From NCBI GenBank assembly GCA_022729705.1, contig DZAX01000001.1:62001-126000 (forward strand): a stretch of 64,000 nt of DNA, in the 5' to 3' direction. The translations under genes were made by a program, and so were the position numbers. Shown piece after piece: positions 27,236 to 35,337 of the stretch; within the stretch, counting starts at the first letter, position 1; each line of letters opens with the position of its first letter. Under the pieces are notes generated by a model. It was not told the origin of the DNA. It did no database searches and worked only from the letters and a program-made list of their open reading frames with translations. This stretch comes from Helicobacter cetorum (GTDB lineage: Bacteria > Campylobacterota > Campylobacteria > Campylobacterales > UBA6016).

Positions 27236-30200
27236 ATGGATTTAAAAGAGTTTCTACAATCAAGATTTGACAAACCAAGCTTTATCCAGTTTGTATCCGA
27301 GAGGTTTTATGGTTTTGAAGAAAATCTAAACGGCGATTTTCTTGGCAAAGTCAGGCTTGACGACCGTAAGGAACTTGGATTTTTTGTTTTTCAAGTCGGC
27401 GATGATAAGGATATAGAAAATAACAGAGTCGGACTTAATAGCGAACTCAAAAAAAGAGCGGCGGACGCGTTTCTTGACTCTGCAATCGCCGCTTTTTACA
27501 ACAATAAGCAAAAAGCTTGGCGACTCTCATTTATTCGTTTTGGCTATGACGACAAAAATAAACAGCAAGTAAGCAATCTCAAAAAGTTTACCTTTGTGCT
27601 TGGAACGTCGACTGTCAATACCGCATACAATCAGCTAAAAGAGCTCAAATATCCAAATACAAAAGCTTTGGAGAGCGCATTTAGCGTAGAAAGAGTGTCA
27701 AATGAGTTTTTTGCAAAATATAGAAGCTTATTTGAAAAACTAAACGAAAACTTATCGGCTCAAATGGCTCTGTTTGGTGCTGAAGAAGCGATGCGCGCAT
27801 TTTCAAAAAAGCTCCTTGGGCGAATAGTATTTTTGTATTTTCTACAAAAAAAAGGGTGGCTAGGCGTACCAAAAAACGGCTCATGGGGCGAGGGCGATAA
27901 AAGCTTTTTGAGTACTCTTTATAAGGCGGATAGTAGTGACTTTTATGTCAAAAAAATATCGCCTCTCTTTTTTGAGACTTTAAACAAAAAAAGAGCTGAT
28001 GATTACTCTGAAATTTTTGAGCGCCGCATTCCATTTTTGAACGGCGGCTTATTTGATTTGATAAAAGAGTTTGATGATAGGGTGTTTATCGGCGATGAGA
28101 TTTTTGGAGAGATTTTTGATACTTTTGACGGCTACAACTTTACCATTATCGAGGATTCGGCGGATGAGAGCGAGGTTGCGATAGACCCTGAGATGTTGGG
28201 GCGCGTGTTTGAAAACCTACTGGAAGAGAACTATCGAAAAGGCAAAGGCGCTTTTTATACGCCAAGAGAGATAGTGAGCTATATGTGCAGGCAGTCCGTC
28301 AAAGAAAAACTAATACAGAAGTTTGAACCGGAATGGATAGATAGGCTAATAAATAAACAAGAGACCGACAATCCATATATACGAAAACACGCTACCCAAA
28401 TAAAAGAAGCGATTTTAGGCTTAAGAGTCTTAGACCCCGCCATAGGAAGCGGCGCATTTCCGATGGGAATGCTACAGGCAATAGTTGAGATACTCACAAA
28501 TATCGAAAAAACAGCAGACAAAGCACAGCTAAAAAGAAGCGTGATAGAAAACTCAATATATGGCGTGGATATAGACTCCGATGCGGTTGAAATTGCAAAG
28601 TTAAGGTTTTGGCTATCGCTTACAGTAGATGAAAAAGAGCCAAGCCCACTGCCAAATCTTGATTTTAAGATAATGCAGGGCAATAGCCTCATAGAGACAA
28701 TCAACGGATTTTCGCCGATACCGCCCGATATTTACAGCAAAACAGAGCAAAAACCAAAAGACCTTTTTGGCTCACTTGAACAAACCCTGCTAGATGAGAA
28801 GCTATTTGATAAGTTGACAAAAAAAATTCATAAATTCTACGGCGATACGACAGGCGCGCAAAAGCAGTCTGATAAAGATGAGATAAAATCGCTGATAAGG
28901 CAAATTATTGATAGCCGTATAAAAAAAGAAGAAGAGACATACAGGCAAAATGAAGTGTGGCTACAAGTAGGGCAAAGCCAAGAAAAGAAGAAGAAAATCA
29001 ATAATATGGCGAGCGCTCTTGAAAATATAAATAAAGCCGAAATCGTTTTGGTGGAACTTCTCAAAAACAACTTTCAGACAAAAGAGCTGTTTTTGTATAA
29101 GCTTTTTTTTGGCGAAGTGTTGAAAGAGGGCGGATTTGACATCGTGATAGGCAATCCGCCTTATATCAGGCAAGAGAAGATAAAAGAGCTAAAACCAAAG
29201 CTTGAAATAGAAAAATACCAAAGCTACAACGGCACGGCGGACATCTATATATACTTTTTTGAGCAAGGACATAGACTGCTAAAAGATGACGGTGTGCTAA
29301 GCTTTATCACATCAAACAAATACACAAGAGCCAAATACGGTAAAGAGTTTAGAAAGTTTACTCTTGAAAACTCGCAAATTTTGGAATATATCGACTTCAA
29401 CGGCGTAAAGGTATTTGAATCGGCTACGGTGGATACAAGCATACTAACCTTCAAAAAGACCAAAAATACGAGCGATTTTTTGTATTGTGACATAGGAGAG
29501 AGCTACAAAGGCGAAGAGCTAAAGGGCTACTGCGACAGACACGGCTACGATTATTCACAAGCAGACCTTATCGCTGATAGCTTCACATTTGCAAATCCAA
29601 GAGAACTAAAAATCAAAAAACGGGTAGAGGAGATAGGTACGCCGCTAAAAGAGTGGGATGTAAAAATCTATCGTGGCATACTAACTGGATTTAACGAGGC
29701 GTTTATCATAGATAGTGCCAAAAGAGAGGAGCTAATCGCTAAAGACCCAAAATCGGTAGAAATCATAAAGCCGATATTGAGAGGAAGAGACATTAAGCGA
29801 TATGGGTATGAGTGGGCGGAACTTTGGCTTATCAACTCGCACAACAATCCGCCAGTCAACGTCGACGACTATCCTGCGATAAAAGAGCATCTTGACCAAT
29901 ACTATCCACAGCTACAAAAGAGACTAGATCAAGGGGCTACTCCGTATAACCTTAGAAATTGTGCGTATTTGGATGATTTTGAAAAAGAGAAGATTGTTTA
30001 TCCTGAGTTTAGTTCTGAAAACTGTTTTGTTTATGACAATATGGGCTATTTTACATCAGATACAGGCTGGTTTGTTACTGGTGGTTCTAAATATCTAACA
30101 TCTTGTTTGAATTCAAGAACTGTATGGTTTTATTTAAAATCAGAAGTTGCAAGCTTGGGTGAAGCTTCTTTTCGGATGAAAAAGATTTATCTTGACTTGT

Positions 30201-30556
30201 TGCCAATTCCAAAAATCCCTGAACCAGATCAAAAACCGTTTGAGACTCTAGTTGACTACATCATCTACGCCAAAGCAAATAGCCTTGATATGGAAGCAAA
30301 ATTTTTTGAGTCCGTCATAGATGTAATGGTTTACGGACTTTATTTTAAAGAGTCGATGATAGCGCATGACTGCTATATCAACGATGAGGTAGCCAAACTT
30401 CTGTATCCGTTTGGCAAGTACGACGACGACGACTTTAAGATAGAGTTTATCAAAACTCTAAAAAAAGTAATGGACGAAGAAAAACCAATCAAAAGAGGAC
30501 TGATATTTAGCCGAAACGTACCGGAGGTAGAGGTGATAAACGGAGTGAAAAAATGA
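27236..30556 (+). CDS. Large N6-adenine DNA methyltransferase (Eco57I/COG1002-like), module 2
   Basis: 1106 residues, paralogue of the gene at 21356. The N-terminus MDLKEFLQSRFDKPSFIQF is nearly the same; similarity fades after about 60 residues and returns around the methylase core. Motif I reads VLDPAIGSGAFPMG (about 397-410), with Ile where the paralogue has Cys. Motif IV is GNPPYIRQEK (about 639). A segment 500-600 is charged and helical (KQSDKDEIKSLIRQ, QSQEKKKKINN). The C-terminal recognition region differs from module 1, so it should read another DNA target. It follows a 122-bp AT-rich spacer and overlaps ATPase 2 by 4 bp (ATGA). Confidence 0.88.
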   Translation: MDLKEFLQSRFDKPSFIQFVSERFYGFEENLNGDFLGKVRLDDRKELGFFVFQVGDDKDIENNRVGLNSELKKRAADAFLDSAIAAFYNNKQKAWRLSFIRFGYDDKNKQQVSNLKKFTFVLGTSTVNTAYNQLKELKYPNTKALESAFSVERVSNEFFAKYRSLFEKLNENLSAQMALFGAEEAMRAFSKKLLGRIVFLYFLQKKGWLGVPKNGSWGEGDKSFLSTLYKADSSDFYVKKISPLFFETLNKKRADDYSEIFERRIPFLNGGLFDLIKEFDDRVFIGDEIFGEIFDTFDGYNFTIIEDSADESEVAIDPEMLGRVFENLLEENYRKGKGAFYTPREIVSYMCRQSVKEKLIQKFEPEWIDRLINKQETDNPYIRKHATQIKEAILGLRVLDPAIGSGAFPMGMLQAIVEILTNIEKTADKAQLKRSVIENSIYGVDIDSDAVEIAKLRFWLSLTVDEKEPSPLPNLDFKIMQGNSLIETINGFSPIPPDIYSKTEQKPKDLFGSLEQTLLDEKLFDKLTKKIHKFYGDTTGAQKQSDKDEIKSLIRQIIDSRIKKEEETYRQNEVWLQVGQSQEKKKKINNMASALENINKAEIVLVELLKNNFQTKELFLYKLFFGEVLKEGGFDIVIGNPPYIRQEKIKELKPKLEIEKYQSYNGTADIYIYFFEQGHRLLKDDGVLSFITSNKYTRAKYGKEFRKFTLENSQILEYIDFNGVKVFESATVDTSILTFKKTKNTSDFLYCDIGESYKGEELKGYCDRHGYDYSQADLIADSFTFANPRELKIKKRVEEIGTPLKEWDVKIYRGILTGFNEAFIIDSAKREELIAKDPKSVEIIKPILRGRDIKRYGYEWAELWLINSHNNPPVNVDDYPAIKEHLDQYYPQLQKRLDQGATPYNLRNCAYLDDFEKEKIVYPEFSSENCFVYDNMGYFTSDTGWFVTGGSKYLTSCLNSRTVWFYLKSEVASLGEASFRMKKIYLDLLPIPKIPEPDQKPFETLVDYIIYAKANSLDMEAKFFESVIDVMVYGLYFKESMIAHDCYINDEVAKLLYPFGKYDDDDFKIEFIKTLKKVMDEEKPIKRGLIFSRNVPEVEVINGVKK

Positions 30557-32331
30557 CAGATAAAGAGAAATTGGAATTGCTAAAGGAAGCAAGCAGTTAT
30601 AGAAATATGATGGATGATGAGATAAAAAGATCTATAGGCGCTTCTGACGCCAAAAATTATTTTGAAGATTTTCAAAAATCTATAGCCGATATTAATGGGC
30701 ATTCAGACCTAAGGCTGTCGAGTATAAAGCAATATGAGGCGGCTATAGCCGATATTAATAGACATTCAGACCCGTATGGATTATCAGCGCTTGCCTCGGC
30801 TACTTCTCATGTGTTTGCCGGCGTCGGCAGTTTGCCAAATCAATCAAGCGGGAGTAGTAAGCCAATGGCAAAAGTAAAAGCAATAAAAATAAACTCCATA
30901 AAGCTAAATAACTTTAGATTTTTTACAGACGATGAGCAAAATAACACCTTTGATAAGATTGACGGGCAAAATGTGCTTATTTACGGTGAAAATGGAAGCG
31001 GAAAGAGCTCTTTTTTTAAGGCTTTTGAGTTTTTGGCGAGCAATGAAGCGTTAAAAAAAGAGTTTGATAATAATAAAAATATTTTTAATAAAGATGGCGA
31101 AACATATTTGAGGTTTGAATTTGATGATGAAACCTCATTTGAAATCACAGATAGTTCGATAGACGTTGTAGATTATAAAAAAGAGCTTATGGAGAGTTTC
31201 CCACATATTAATGCTTTATCGGTTTTTAAACCAATTTTAGACTATAAACATCTTTTAAGGGTGCATTATCAGACCGATAAGAAAAAAGACGAAATAAATA
31301 TATATGAAACGCTAAAAGAGCTTTTCAAGGATTATCCATTGGATGATGGAAGCGTCTTGGGGGCTATTGCAAATCCGAACAAATATTTTAGCGCGCTGGA
31401 TGAGATTATTAATAACAAACTTCTAAAAACTATGAATAGCTATTTGGCTATTTTTGACGAAAAGTTTAAAATAGAGAAATTCATTTTTGATATGAGTTTC
31501 GCCGATAATGGCACAGTAGAGCCAACTGTGCATATTAAGATGGAGTTAAATGATACGCCGATACCAAAATATCATTTGTTTTTAAATGAAGCAAGGCTTA
31601 CAGCCTTGGCAATCTCTATTTATTTTACGATAATTAAAAAAGTTTCAGATTTATTAGATGGTAGTAGCCTAAAAGTTCTTGTTCTTGATGATTTGCTCAT
31701 TAGCCTTGATATGAGCAACAGGGAGCGCTTGTTGGAGCTACTACATAAGTACTTTAATGAATTTCAAATATTTTTCTTTACTCATGATAGAGAGCTTTTT
31801 GAGATATTTAAAGAAAAAATGCCCTGGAAGTCTTTTGAAATATATGTAGACGATAGCGGCGAATATAATAAGCCAAAACTTCTGCCGTCGTTAGACTATT
31901 TTCAAAAAGCTCAAAAATATTTTGGGGAGCATGATTATCCAGCTTGTGCAAATTATCTTAGAAAAGAAGTTGAAAGGCTTAAAAAGAAAAAAGTAAAAGA
32001 GGAAAAATCAGGTATTCCAAAAGATAGAAGCTATGAAATTATAGAAAATATGCTATGTTCTGATGATTTTGAAGAGTTTATAAAGCTGACAACACCAAAC
32101 GATAGCGTTATCGGCAATATTAGAAAAAAGCTAATAGGAGCCAAAAAAAGCTTGGGCAATTCCCGTAAGCCGTCCGTCGAAACCGACTTAAAAGATATTA
32201 ATAGCATTATGAGAAGAATTCTACACCCACAATCTCACGACGATACATCAAAACCGCTCTACAAAAAAGAATTAGAAGAGGCTATGGGCGTAATAAGAAA
32301 TATAAGAGTTTCATATGACAACAATATTTGA
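30553..32331 (+). CDS. ABC/AAA-type ATPase, module 2
   Basis: 592 residues, paralogue of the ATPase at 24467. An extra N-terminal segment of about 115 residues holds a duplicated nonapeptide, IADINGHSD (44-52) and IADINRHSD (65-73), encoded by a 63-bp period repeat at 30682 and 30745. Walker A GENGSGKSS is at about 145 and Walker B VLDDLLISLDMS at about 378, followed by FTHDRELFEIF. YPACANYLRKEVERL corresponds to YEASANYLRKETEKI of ATPase 1, but the C-terminal 170-residue domain of that protein is absent. The end overlaps AlbA_2 copy 2 by 17 bp. Confidence 0.8.
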   Translation: MTDKEKLELLKEASSYRNMMDDEIKRSIGASDAKNYFEDFQKSIADINGHSDLRLSSIKQYEAAIADINRHSDPYGLSALASATSHVFAGVGSLPNQSSGSSKPMAKVKAIKINSIKLNNFRFFTDDEQNNTFDKIDGQNVLIYGENGSGKSSFFKAFEFLASNEALKKEFDNNKNIFNKDGETYLRFEFDDETSFEITDSSIDVVDYKKELMESFPHINALSVFKPILDYKHLLRVHYQTDKKKDEINIYETLKELFKDYPLDDGSVLGAIANPNKYFSALDEIINNKLLKTMNSYLAIFDEKFKIEKFIFDMSFADNGTVEPTVHIKMELNDTPIPKYHLFLNEARLTALAISIYFTIIKKVSDLLDGSSLKVLVLDDLLISLDMSNRERLLELLHKYFNEFQIFFFTHDRELFEIFKEKMPWKSFEIYVDDSGEYNKPKLLPSLDYFQKAQKYFGEHDYPACANYLRKEVERLKKKKVKEEKSGIPKDRSYEIIENMLCSDDFEEFIKLTTPNDSVIGNIRKKLIGAKKSLGNSRKPSVETDLKDINSIMRRILHPQSHDDTSKPLYKKELEEAMGVIRNIRVSYDNNI

Positions 32332-32628
32332 ACAAGAAAATAGCAAACTAGGCTACAAAAGCCTCAAAAAAGCCATTGGTAAATCCGCAAATCTCACTGA
32401 TTTAGCCAAAACCTGCGTATGTTTTGCAAATGCTCAAGGCGGTTATATCGTTATTGGCGTTGAAGATAAAGATAGACTGCCGCCGTTGGGGCAAAAGATT
32501 GAACAAAATGGGATTAATGAGCTAATAAAAAAATTACGCACTCTGACGGATAGTGTCGCAATGACGCAAAACATCAAACCGTCACTCAAAACCATGGAGG
32601 AGCACAAAGTAAAAGCATTGATTGCTGA
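32315..32628 (+). repeat. 314-bp exact direct repeat, copy 2
   Basis: Identical by eye to 26631-26944, in direct orientation. The first mismatch is at 32629. Confidence 0.9.
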
Positions 32629-32779
32629 AGATCTTAAAATTCACCCCAAAAGTAAAATGGCGGAAATTTATACAAGGTTTGACGAGTTTACGATTGTGTA
32701 CAAAATGGTCAAAGATGGTATCATGGAACCTTTCGGGGAAAAGAAAAACAAAACATACTCTGTGGCAAATAAAAAATAA
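32315..32779 (+). CDS. Miniature AlbA_2 (Schlafen-like)/winged-helix protein, copy 2
   Basis: 154 residues, near-identical to the protein at 26631. It lacks six residues (EYIRKI) in the winged helix because of an 18-bp deletion between GATTG direct repeats, which may disturb the DNA-binding fold. Outside the shared 314 bp there are scattered substitutions. Two copies with the same missing central domain show that the short form was duplicated, not made twice. Confidence 0.75.
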   Translation: MTTIFEQENSKLGYKSLKKAIGKSANLTDLAKTCVCFANAQGGYIVIGVEDKDRLPPLGQKIEQNGINELIKKLRTLTDSVAMTQNIKPSLKTMEEHKVKALIAEDLKIHPKSKMAEIYTRFDEFTIVYKMVKDGIMEPFGEKKNKTYSVANKK

Positions 32780-32804
32780 ATTATACGCCTTATCAGGGAT
32801 TACA

Positions 32805-33020
32805 ATGGATTTAAAAGAGTTTCTGCAATTAGAATTTGACAAAACAAGCTTTATCCAATTTGCATCCGAAAGGTTTTATGGTTTTGAAGAAAATCTAAAC
32901 GAACACTTATCGGTTCAAATTGCGTTGTTTGGCAATGAAGAAACGATGTACGCATTTTCAAATAGCATACCAGAACAAGCAAAATTACAACAACTGAGAT
33001 CGACAAATGCGACTAACTAA
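32805..33020 (+). pseudogene. Remnant of a third methyltransferase copy (N-terminus with internal deletion)
   Basis: 71 codons from ATG 32805. The first 31 residues (MDLKEFLQLEFDKTSFIQF and on to FEENLN) match the start of both methylases. They are fused directly to HLSVQIALFGNEETMYAFS, which matches NLSAQMALFGAEEAMRAFS at about residue 175 of methylase 2. About 145 codons are missing at the join, at the repeated Asn-Glu-(Asn/His)-Leu coding motif, and everything after codon 55 is replaced. The preceding 35 bp resemble the leader of methylase 2 at 27203-27235. It overlaps the next gene by 14 bp. Confidence 0.85.
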
Positions 33021-33297
33021 TTTTGAGGTAACAACAATCAAAAAAGTCTTTACAGAGATTTTTGGCGAGGGAAAAATCTATCTTTTTGGCTCCCGCGTAG
33101 ACGATGGCAAAAGAGGTGGAGATATAGATCTTTATCTATGCCCAAAAAACGAGTTTGAGGATATAAGAGAGAAAAAAATAGAGTTTTTGATTAGGCTGGA
33201 CGAGTGTATAGGCGAGCAAAAAATAGATGTTGTGATAGCAAAAGATAAAAATAGACTTATAGAAAAAGAGGCTATAAGGGATGGGGTGGAGCTGTGA
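33007..33297 (+). CDS. MNT-type nucleotidyltransferase (antitoxin candidate)
   Basis: 96 residues with the minimal nucleotidyltransferase signature GSRVDDGKRGGDIDLYL (about 27-43), where Gly-Ser and Asp-x-Asp are the catalytic residues. A further acidic residue is in KIDVVIAKD. In MNT/HEPN pairs the MNT protein neutralises the HEPN RNase, in studied cases by AMPylation. The next gene is its HEPN partner, overlapping by 4 bp. Confidence 0.88.
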   Translation: MRLTNFEVTTIKKVFTEIFGEGKIYLFGSRVDDGKRGGDIDLYLCPKNEFEDIREKKIEFLIRLDECIGEQKIDVVIAKDKNRLIEKEAIRDGVEL

Positions 33298-33785
33298 ATA
33301 AAAAGATAGAAACACTAGTAGAAAAACTATACGAATGCAACCAACACAAACAAAAAATAGAGCAAGCCGCAAAACGGCTTGAATCGCTAATGCCACTTGA
33401 TATATTGCGATATGAAAAACTTAGTATCGAAGAGGGAAGCTTTATAGACCAGATGATTTTCAGATTTTCCAAGCTTCAAGACACGATGGGCGAAAAACTC
33501 TTTCCAACCCTGCTAGAGATATTCGGCGAAGAGGTAAAAAGCAAATCATTTATCGATAGGCTAAATCGTATAGAAGAGCTTGGCATTGTCGATAAAAACG
33601 AGTGGATGCGCCTTAGAAGAGATAGAAATGAGATAGCGCATGAATACTCATTTAATAAAGACGAAGTGGTTTTGGGGATAAATTCTATCTATCAAGCGCA
33701 AAATAGACTACTAGCCATTTATGCCGCTTTCTATCAATACTGCTGTGAAAAACTGGATTTTGTGAGAGAGTCTGAGGTTTTATAA
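33294..33785 (+). CDS. HEPN-domain protein (toxin candidate)
   Basis: 163 residues, all helical. The HEPN RNase motif Rx4H is in RRDRNEIAHEY (about 112-122). It pairs with the preceding MNT gene (ATGA-type overlap), the classic MNT/HEPN toxin-antitoxin arrangement, where HEPN cleaves RNA. As last gene of the island it may add an abortive effector or stabilise the locus (inference). A hairpin follows the stop. Confidence 0.85.
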   Translation: MNKKIETLVEKLYECNQHKQKIEQAAKRLESLMPLDILRYEKLSIEEGSFIDQMIFRFSKLQDTMGEKLFPTLLEIFGEEVKSKSFIDRLNRIEELGIVDKNEWMRLRRDRNEIAHEYSFNKDEVVLGINSIYQAQNRLLAIYAAFYQYCCEKLDFVRESEVL

Positions 33786-33819
33786 AGAGCCGCCAAGATT
33801 GCGGCGGCTTTGCTTTTTT
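33786..33819 (+). terminator. Terminator hairpin after the defence island
   Basis: AGCCGCC at 33788-33794 pairs with GGCGGCT at 33803-33809 across an 8-base loop, then TTGCTTTTTT. It ends the plus-strand island before the converging oxidoreductase gene. Confidence 0.75.
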
Positions 33820-33827
33820 GGCTCAGT

Positions 33828-35198
33828 TTAGCTTTGACAATCGTAGATTTTTTTGTCAATTATCTCTGCGGCTTTTACTATGGGGTATGCTGTTGGCGGT
33901 GCTGTTAGCAGTGGGTGTGTGGCAACCTGTAGATTTAACAGACTATAAACGCTCATTTTATTTTCAATAATTAATCCAATGACGTTTATCATCTCGCCCG
34001 CACTTACTCCTCCGCTTACTTGTCCGCCAATGACTGTGCCGCTTCGTCTTGCGGCTATAAGTTTTACGATTTGTTTTTCGCAACCAGGTATGGCTTGAGG
34101 ATGTTTATCTATTCCCTCAAAATATCCGGTAACGATGTCTATATTTTCCCTTATAGCCTCTTCTTCGGTAACGCCGGCTGAGGCAAAAGTCCTTGTTCCT
34201 ATGACGGTGGAAAAAATCGCGATAGTGCCGCTAAAGCCTTTGATATATTCGATTTTATACATCGAAGTTGCGCAAATTCTAGCTTCTGCGGTTGAGGTTG
34301 AAGCTAGCATTACATTTGAGGTTTTGCGAGTGATAAAGTGCTGCTTAGAGGAGCAATCGCCGACCGCATAGACGTCTGCTATCTCTGTTCTCATGTATTC
34401 ATCTACCCATATTCCGCCTTTTTTGCCAAGCCTGACACCTAATTTTGCGGCAAGTTTTGTATCTGGATGATAACCTATACCAAGTATTACGAAGTCGCTA
34501 TCTATTATCATTCCGCTTTCTGTTTTCACACCTGTGGTTTTATCAAGGTTGCATAAAATTTCGGATACTTTTTCACGGTTTAGTAGTCTGATACCTTTTT
34601 GGGTAATAATATTTTCAGCATCTTTTGAAAACTCTTTGTCTAAAGCGTTTTGCAATACTCTATCTTGTTCACCGATAATCGTTACTTCTTTGCCGCAATC
34701 TGCTAGCTCTACGGCGACTTCTATGCCGATAAACCCAGTGCCTATTACGACCACTTTTTTATGCTCTTTGAGCGCTTCTTTTAGACGATCTATTTCGCCT
34801 CTATCTTTTGGCACCGTATATACGCCGCACGAGTGAATACCGCCTAAAGAATTTGGTATATTTGGAATTGAGCCTGTTGCGAATACTAATTTGTCATATT
34901 TATAGCTTGCGCCGTCTTTGCCTTTTGCGATTTTGGCGCAAAAATCAACGTCTATTATTTCGTCAAAAATGAGCTCTACGCCGCTATCTGTTATTTTGTT
35001 TACAGGAACAATGTTTTTATTTGAATCGCCAAGAGTTTCTCCAAAAATGTATGGTATCGCACAAGGCACAAGCGCATCTTTGTTGATTCTTGCAATCGCT
35101 ACTTTTTTGTCGCGATAGTAGCTTTTTGCCGTAGTTGCCACAATCATACCGGCAGGTCCGCCACCAATAACCAAAATGTCAAACTCTAAAGCTTGCAT
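33828..35198 (-). CDS. FAD-dependent NAD(P)H oxidoreductase, CoA-disulfide reductase/NADH oxidase family
   Basis: 456 residues. FAD-binding GGGPAGMIVATTAK at the N-terminus, NAD-binding VVIGTGFIGIEVAVELA (about 150-166) and the second FAD motif VYAVGDCS. A single active-site-type cysteine at about residue 47 in LVPCAIPYIFGE is the position used by CoA-disulfide reductases and NADH oxidases of this group, and there is no CxxxxC pair. The exact substrate (CoA disulfide, persulfide or oxygen) cannot be assigned. Monocistronic, converging on the defence island. Confidence 0.8.
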   Translation of the reverse strand: MQALEFDILVIGGGPAGMIVATTAKSYYRDKKVAIARINKDALVPCAIPYIFGETLGDSNKNIVPVNKITDSGVELIFDEIIDVDFCAKIAKGKDGASYKYDKLVFATGSIPNIPNSLGGIHSCGVYTVPKDRGEIDRLKEALKEHKKVVVIGTGFIGIEVAVELADCGKEVTIIGEQDRVLQNALDKEFSKDAENIITQKGIRLLNREKVSEILCNLDKTTGVKTESGMIIDSDFVILGIGYHPDTKLAAKLGVRLGKKGGIWVDEYMRTEIADVYAVGDCSSKQHFITRKTSNVMLASTSTAEARICATSMYKIEYIKGFSGTIAIFSTVIGTRTFASAGVTEEEAIRENIDIVTGYFEGIDKHPQAIPGCEKQIVKLIAARRSGTVIGGQVSGGVSAGEMINVIGLIIENKMSVYSLLNLQVATHPLLTAPPTAYPIVKAAEIIDKKIYDCQS

Positions 35199-35337
35199 AT
35201 ATTACTCCTGTTTATTAAGATTATTATATTGTAGCAATTTAAAGATTATATGTCCAGATAAATGTTCAAATTCTACCCTAATTTTTCATGATATTTTTGC
35301 TAGTTTCAATCTTATGAGTTGTTCGTATCTACAAAAG

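Larger units (their letters stand above)
18149..33785 (+). other. Candidate defence island (helicase–methylase–ATPase with duplicated modules)
   Basis: Nine co-directional intact genes plus one remnant, mostly abutting: helicase, methylase 1, ATPase 1, AlbA_2 copy 1, methylase 2, ATPase 2, AlbA_2 copy 2, methylase 3 remnant, MNT nucleotidyltransferase, HEPN protein, then a terminator hairpin. The set matches, from memory, the helicase/methylase/ATPase plan called Hma. No integrase, tRNA target or terminal repeats are seen. The left border is exactly the yggS stop. Confidence 0.7.

Noticed and set aside
32622..33020. 132-residue open frame spanning AlbA_2 copy 2 and the methylase scar
   Set aside because: Its first part is the AlbA_2 gene in the wrong frame; only the segment from ATG 32805 matches a family.
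18149..33785. Prophage or integrative element carrying the defence island
   Set aside because: No integrase, phage structural gene, tRNA target or flanking direct repeat is visible.
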